Source: an uncultured Propionibacteriaceae bacterium (GTDB taxonomy: Bacteria > Actinomycetota > Actinomycetes > Propionibacteriales > Propionibacteriaceae). From it: a stretch of DNA of 9,229 nucleotides. This document shows positions 8,501-9,229 of this stretch, in pieces. The position numbers were made by a program, and so were the translations under genes. Every line of letters starts with the position of its first letter. The first letter of the stretch is position 1. The DNA lies in the NCBI GenBank assembly GCA_936941515.1, contig CAKZJI010000183.1:1-9229 (forward strand), given 5' to 3'. Below the pieces are notes generated by a model. That model searched no databases. It saw only the letters and a list, made by a program, of their open reading frames with translations, and had not been told where the DNA came from.

Positions 8501-9229
8501 CGCGGGCGATGCCCGCCGGGATGTCCCAGCCGACCCGCCCACTCAGGCACACCACGTGGCGGGCCTGCACGTCCTCCAGCATCGATTCCGCCCGGGTGAC
8601 GGGAAGATCCGGCAGCACGGGGACGTAATAGCCACCGGCGCGGAGCACGCCGAGGGCAGCGGCGACCATCTCCGGTCCGCGCGCCATCGAAATGGCCACT
8701 GCCTCACCGGGCTCAACACCCGCGCGCAGCAGGTGGGCCGCCGTTGTCCGGGTGTGGCTCTGCAGTTCCTGGTAGCTCCACTGACCACCTGACCAGCGCA
8801 GCGCAACGGCCTCCGGAGTGCGTTCGCATTGCTCGTCGATGGTCAGGTAGAGCGGGCGATCGTCGATAGGGGCATCAGTTGCGTTCCACTCCCCCAGCAT
8901 GAGAGCACCGATCGACCCGGCCCCCGCCATCGCTGTTACGATCGATTCGGCCCGAGGAGCATCCTCTTCCGCAGCGGCGTCGGCAAGCAGGTGTTGGTAG
9001 AACTCGAACAGATCCTGCGCCCGCGGCTCGTCTAACAGCTCGGGATCGATGTCCCAGTAGAGGTGCGCAACGTCGCCCTCGTCCATGGTGACCGAGTCCA
9101 GCGCGACCCCAGGGGTGCAGGTGAACCAAGGACCCAACTCGATGCCGGGAGGCAGCTGTGCTTCGCGCAGGTCCAGGATGCCGGTATGGACGACCGACAA
9201 CTCACCCGGGCGGGCATGGACGGCCCGGC
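2577..9229 (-). CDS. Hybrid NRPS/trans-AT polyketide synthase, partial at both ends: (Cy)-A(Cys)-PCP-Ox-KS0-ACP-KS-linker-(KR start)
   Basis: One uninterrupted frame encodes about 2,127 residues of a modular megasynthase. Residue numbers here and in the domain entries count from the TTG at 9200, which is not a real start: the frame is open to 9229 and begins inside a Cy domain. The order is Cy end, A, PCP, Ox, KS, ACP, KS, post-KS linker and the start of a KR-like region. No AT follows either KS, which defines a trans-AT system in which a separate AT loads malonyl on the ACPs. The predicted step is cysteine activation, cyclization and oxidation to a thiazole, then polyketide extension. Authentic sequence ends near Pro2127 (about 2820); the rest, to the TAG at 2577-2579, is antisense to menC and the SUKH-like gene. 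GC is about 65%, clearly below the left-hand genes. The Cy/A/PCP/Ox-to-KS handover recalls LnmI of leinamycin synthesis; this is a comparison from memory, not an identification. Confidence 0.93.
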   Translation of the reverse strand, partial: RAVHARPGELSVVHTGILDLREAQLPPGIELGPWFTCTPGVALDSVTMDEGDVAHLYWDIDPELLDEPRAQDLFEFYQHLLADAAAEEDAPRAESIVTAMAGAGSIGALMLGEWNATDAPIDDRPLYLTIDEQCERTPEAVALRWSGGQWSYQELQSHTRTTAAHLLRAGVEPGEAVAISMARGPEMVAAALGVLRAGGYYVPVLPDLPVTRAESMLEDVQARHVVCLSGRVGWDIPAGIARVDADREIGVAAPDLARMDHEDPDRLVYVLFTSGTEGRPKGVAVKHPALNNVVAWCTERYEFGPADVGLNVTSLGFDLSVFDVFGLLSVGAGIYIVNEVEQRDPHSLLRVLEQEPITFWNSAPTTLAQLAPLLRTDEPNSRTLRLIFLSGDFTPLSLPGQLRRGFPEARLVSLGGATEATIWSNWFDVETVNPDWRSIPYGRPIANARYYVLDETLAPCMADVEGDLYIGGRCLSEGYVNRSELTAERFIVDPFDPTPGARLYRTGDRASMQADGLIIFRGRSDSQVKIRGFRVEPSEIEFHLRSLPEVHDAVVAVQLTERQEQKIVAYVVPAEQGAVPEVGALRAALCQRLPQYMVPNVICFLDALPATANGKLDRQALPWPVAAGSMHRFLSESEVATPDQAAPDAAGEPPDNVLAEDLCELFRELLDDPSLQLDDDVWDHGATSFTMVQVSDAAAARYGTAISVAVLLDEPTCRGIAASLADDGVSAPEQPAADRTPSLVAATGPDPDADGSISRVDLFDPDAVARFKKSRAWEPPSLDTGYGLERTDLTVRSRQRASRRDFSGSLTIDELADLLSGVASHGPSDARHRRYPSAGDTFGVRVYVCVHPGGVVGLDEGWYYHHPEAHTLHRVGPVSQFTSRAHFVYNRPMADRAACEIILVGHRPAVTPLYEAYCDRFLTLEAGQITQVLMDDQARCGVSLCPIGSVAVEPIAADLGLTEDDLFLSALMCGPGASDASSTPERAPEETRTAITGVSACFPGCPDGDLAAWWERLAAGDRFVASVPSDRSEIAVGPLARTVGGWLPGEDPVDSLRFGIAPAQWRVLDPQTRRLLPVVDRLVADMSTAERAATGIFVGVMWTDHQHVGADAMRAGGRATVSSTASDLVSRITHVFGFNGPAIAVDTSCASSLTALHFASQALQRGECEAAVVAGVNVFAHPYHLQLLQDEGLLAEQAPTGAFDAQHPGWMPGEGCGALLLRRADECVTPLAIIEASAIEHTGGRPRRFAAPDQATVVQVVRRTLAAAGVQAGAVDYVEGAAAGAALADAAEQAGLREVFGTDTLFGTGKPQLGHAEAAAGLAQMIRALLMIHHGQVLPTLTAEGQFGSQDRLTCPSAGLTPWPSGTGLRRVLVLGAGATGTQAAVLLRGDEGPAERPAPSALALSCAPYTQPSITVAVEPAHASEKVPTIRQQLRGAISAVLELPAQAIDDFCPLADVGMTSQFAVAIADAVRATLPLSAADLLQAEDIAALADTLVSRMGTRETREPAHESDDADGDVAVVGLAGRFPGADDVDALWQLLLDEGLPIGPAPATRAARGRPAERITGGYCSGVGEIDAAAFGLTPHAARRMDPQERELLKVTLRALETSGLGEARRSDRTIGTFIGAMYHEYPYLAVEAGGSESIGSGLGALANRLAFQFDLHGPSLTVDTMCSSGLVALHLAVRSLRLGECDTALIGGVNLHLHSDKFVALDELEMSAADSRCRPFGAGGTGFVPGEGTVVLVCRPLAAALADEDPILGVIKGSAVGHGGRAPGFTVPQAAAQADVIERALADARVAAEDVSYVETHGTGTSLGDPIEIQGLALALDADHRRLPGSCAIGSIKGNLGHLEAASGLAGLTKVLLQLRHREVAPTRINSDRLNPEIDWSTVPFCVQREAGGWDPAGSGVRIAGVSAFGAGGTNAHAIVAESASPAADDPSGVEVVLFSAADSEQLADQMSRMRRWLLVPAEDDPLRLCDIARLTQQRTHQPERAAVVVSSVDELIVALDQPNQEIRGTAPRVVNRDAPVVPVGLQLAVDEARELAAAWACGGRVAWAWRRGAPVHPATALALPGQVFREEFLWFEPFRGDVTEASARREEPNPPHSVRQRRWREVPAIPRNMAGPILLVAREPKSPVVAQVRAAEPHAHRQGDRDGVGQQLLDARQGGTARRAGQRGQGGGGAHAASVGRALGSRSDGRRRGGTVCVGADAQTARR
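2664..2669 (+). promoter_or_regulatory. Likely -10 hexamer TACACT for menC (leaderless)
   Basis: TACACT is a good TANNNT -10 hexamer and ends 6 bases before the ATG at 2676, the same spacing as in front of the SUKH-like gene. There is no Shine-Dalgarno sequence between hexamer and start, which fits a leaderless message. It lies in the 80-base gap 2596-2675, which holds nothing else that I can identify. Confidence 0.5.
2676..2820 (+). pseudogene. menC: 5' fragment of menC, o-succinylbenzoate synthase, truncated at the junction
   Basis: MenC is the enolase-superfamily enzyme that dehydrates SHCHC to o-succinylbenzoate in menaquinone synthesis. Only the first 46 residues are present: a Pro/Gly-rich lead, then SVEELLADAVAVALPMRVRF (21-40) and RGTDLR (41-46), which match the N-terminal capping domain of actinobacterial MenC. 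There the text normally continues into the segment leading to a GPAGWGEF-like motif. Here it breaks after codon 2811-2813 and runs on as unrelated His/Arg-rich residues to a TGA at 2943-2945. The catalytic barrel (Lys, Asp/Glu metal ligands) is absent, so the fragment cannot be active. The start is set by the family match and by TACACT 6 bases upstream. The identity rests on a short segment, so it is fairly but not fully sure. The missing part is not elsewhere in the window. Confidence 0.7.
2811..2823. other. Junction between the chromosomal menC fragment and the NRPS/PKS gene
   Basis: menC homology on the plus strand ends with codon 2811-2813, and plausible synthase sequence on the minus strand ends at about 2820. 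In the numbered sequence the line 2701-2760 is 83% GC, while 2821-2880 is 67% GC. No transposase, integrase or terminal inverted repeat is visible beside the join. The exact base is uncertain by about ten. Confidence 0.7.
2820..3398 (-). other. Domain: post-KS linker and truncated start of a ketoreductase-like region
   Basis: Residues 1935-2127 resemble the adaptor that follows KS domains in trans-AT synthases: VVLFSAADSEQLADQMSRM (1935-1953), PERAAVVVSSVDELIVAL (1982-1999), then a segment ending HPATALALPGQVFREEFLWF (2056-2075). RRWREVPAIPRNMAGPILLV (2101-2120) looks like the first strand of a structural KR subdomain, which shows that KR sequence should follow. It stops at the junction after a few residues. 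No AT fold is present here. Confidence 0.65.
3435..4676 (-). other. Domain: ketosynthase 2, complete and trans-AT-like
   Basis: Residues 1509-1922 hold all catalytic residues: Cys1665 in VDTMCSSGLVAL (codon 4206-4208), His1800 in THGTGTSLGDPIE (codon 3801-3803) and His1841 in KGNLGHLEAASG (codon 3678-3680). VDTMCSS around the nucleophile is typical of trans-AT ketosynthases. It should extend the chain handed over by the KS0-ACP pair. Confidence 0.92.
4725..4949 (-). other. Domain: acyl carrier protein (ACP)
   Basis: Residues 1418-1492 form a carrier domain. The pantetheine attachment motif is PLADVGMTSQFAVAI (1446-1460), with Ser1454 (codon 4839-4841) in place of the more usual GxDSL surroundings. 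It stands between the two ketosynthases with no AT, KR or DH in the module, as expected of a KS0-ACP pass-through module. Confidence 0.78.
5058..6254 (-). other. Domain: ketosynthase 1, non-elongating type (KS0) lacking the HGTGT histidine
   Basis: Residues 983-1381 form a ketosynthase with the nucleophile in VDTSCASSL (Cys1140, codon 5781-5783) and the last histidine in QLGHAEAAAG (His1306). Where KS2 reads VETHGTGTSLGDPIE, this domain reads VEGAAAGAALADAAE: the first catalytic histidine is Ala1272 (codon 5385-5387). Decarboxylative condensation needs that residue, so the domain should pass its acyl chain to the following ACP without extending it. Confidence 0.85.
6306..6968 (-). other. Domain: FMN-dependent thiazoline oxidase (Ox), nitroreductase/SagB type
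   Basis: Residues 745-965 resemble the oxidase domains that convert PCP-bound thiazoline or oxazoline to thiazole or oxazole. Visible motifs are RSRQRASRRDFSG (787-799), RRYPSAGDTFGVRVYV (824-839), PLYEAYCDRFLTLEAGQITQ (903-922) and GVSLCPIG (932-939). It lies after the PCP as a separate unit and is not inserted in the A domain as in EpoB or MtaD. No second carrier follows before the KS. Confidence 0.85.
7041..7262 (-). other. Domain: peptidyl carrier protein (PCP)
   Basis: Residues 647-720 form a carrier domain with the motif DHGATSFTMVQV (674-685). Ser679 (codon 7164-7166) is the phosphopantetheine site. GATS in place of the usual GG(H/D)S is familiar in PCPs of cysteine-cyclizing modules. 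Confidence 0.85.
7347..8867 (-). other. Domain: adenylation (A), cysteine-type specificity code
   Basis: Residues 112-618 form a complete A domain. Core motifs are LRAGGYYVPV (A2, 186-195), FTSGTEGRPKGV (A3, 263-274), GFDLSVFDVF (A4, 307-316), GGATEATIW (A5, 406-414), YRTGD (A7, 495-499), GRSDSQVKIRGFRVEP (A8, 513-528) and NGKLD (A10, 604-608, with Lys606). Aligned by eye to GrsA, the specificity residues are D309, L310, F313, N352, F379, S381, L405, I413, W414 and K606. The code DLFNFSLIWK differs from the classic cysteine code DLYNLSLIW(K) only by Tyr to Phe and Leu to Phe. Cysteine is therefore the likely substrate and agrees with the Cy and Ox domains. Confidence 0.88.
8955..9229 (-). other. 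Domain: C-terminal end of a heterocyclization (Cy) domain
   Basis: Residues 1-82, and the nine in-frame codons before them, match the end of Cy domains. GPWFTCTPGVALDSVTMDEG (23-42) stands where Cy domains have their SQTPQVWLD-type motif, followed by LYWDIDPELL (47-56) and a helix. Cy domains condense and cyclize Cys, Ser or Thr. The DxxxxD catalytic motif lies upstream, outside the window, so activity cannot be judged. Confidence 0.75.

Noticed and set aside
9198..9200. TTG at 9200 as the real start of the synthase
   Set aside because: The reading frame is open through 9229 and the first residues are already within a Cy domain, so the start lies beyond the window.
2820..9229. Naming the gene lnmI (leinamycin synthase)
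   Set aside because: The domain order is similar as far as I remember, but no sequence comparison was possible and the remaining modules are missing.

Overview
The window is from a very GC-rich actinobacterium. Base composition, the MenC and branched-chain E2 relatives, and hexamers just upstream of start codons suggest the Micrococcales (a Micrococcus/Kocuria-like genome); this is inference, not a database match. It has two unlike parts that meet abruptly at about 2811-2823. Left part (1-~2813), ordinary chromosomal genes at roughly 75-80% GC: the catalytic domain of a 2-oxo acid dehydrogenase E2 acyltransferase (+, ends 808), interrupted upstream by an in-frame TAG in its Ala/Gln linker; a 27-bp perfect inverted repeat (841-903) between convergent genes, probably a terminator; a PAP2-type membrane phosphatase (-); a SMI1/KNR4 (SUKH)-like protein (+); and the first 46 codons of menC, o-succinylbenzoate synthase of menaquinone synthesis (+, from 2676). 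Right part (~2820-9229), one open reading frame on the minus strand at about 65% GC, encoding most of a giant hybrid NRPS/trans-AT PKS. In order of synthesis it has the end of a heterocyclization (Cy) domain, an adenylation domain with a cysteine-type code, PCP, FMN oxidase (Ox), a ketosynthase lacking the HGTGT histidine (KS0), ACP, a complete ketosynthase, a post-KS linker and the first residues of a ketoreductase-like region. No acyltransferase is present. The expected chemistry is loading and cyclizing cysteine, oxidation to a thiazole, passage through a non-elongating KS0-ACP, then polyketide extension with malonyl supplied by a separate AT. The gene is cut at both ends: its 5' part lies beyond 9229, and its 3' part is lost at the join with menC. 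The join is the most striking structural feature. menC (+) and the synthase (-) both run into it and both lose their 3' parts at the same point. That is not what a simple insertion gives; it points to a rearrangement or an assembly chimera. The minus-strand frame continues past the join as an antisense reading of menC and stops at 2577. No tRNA, rRNA, CRISPR array, transposase or integrase is visible.
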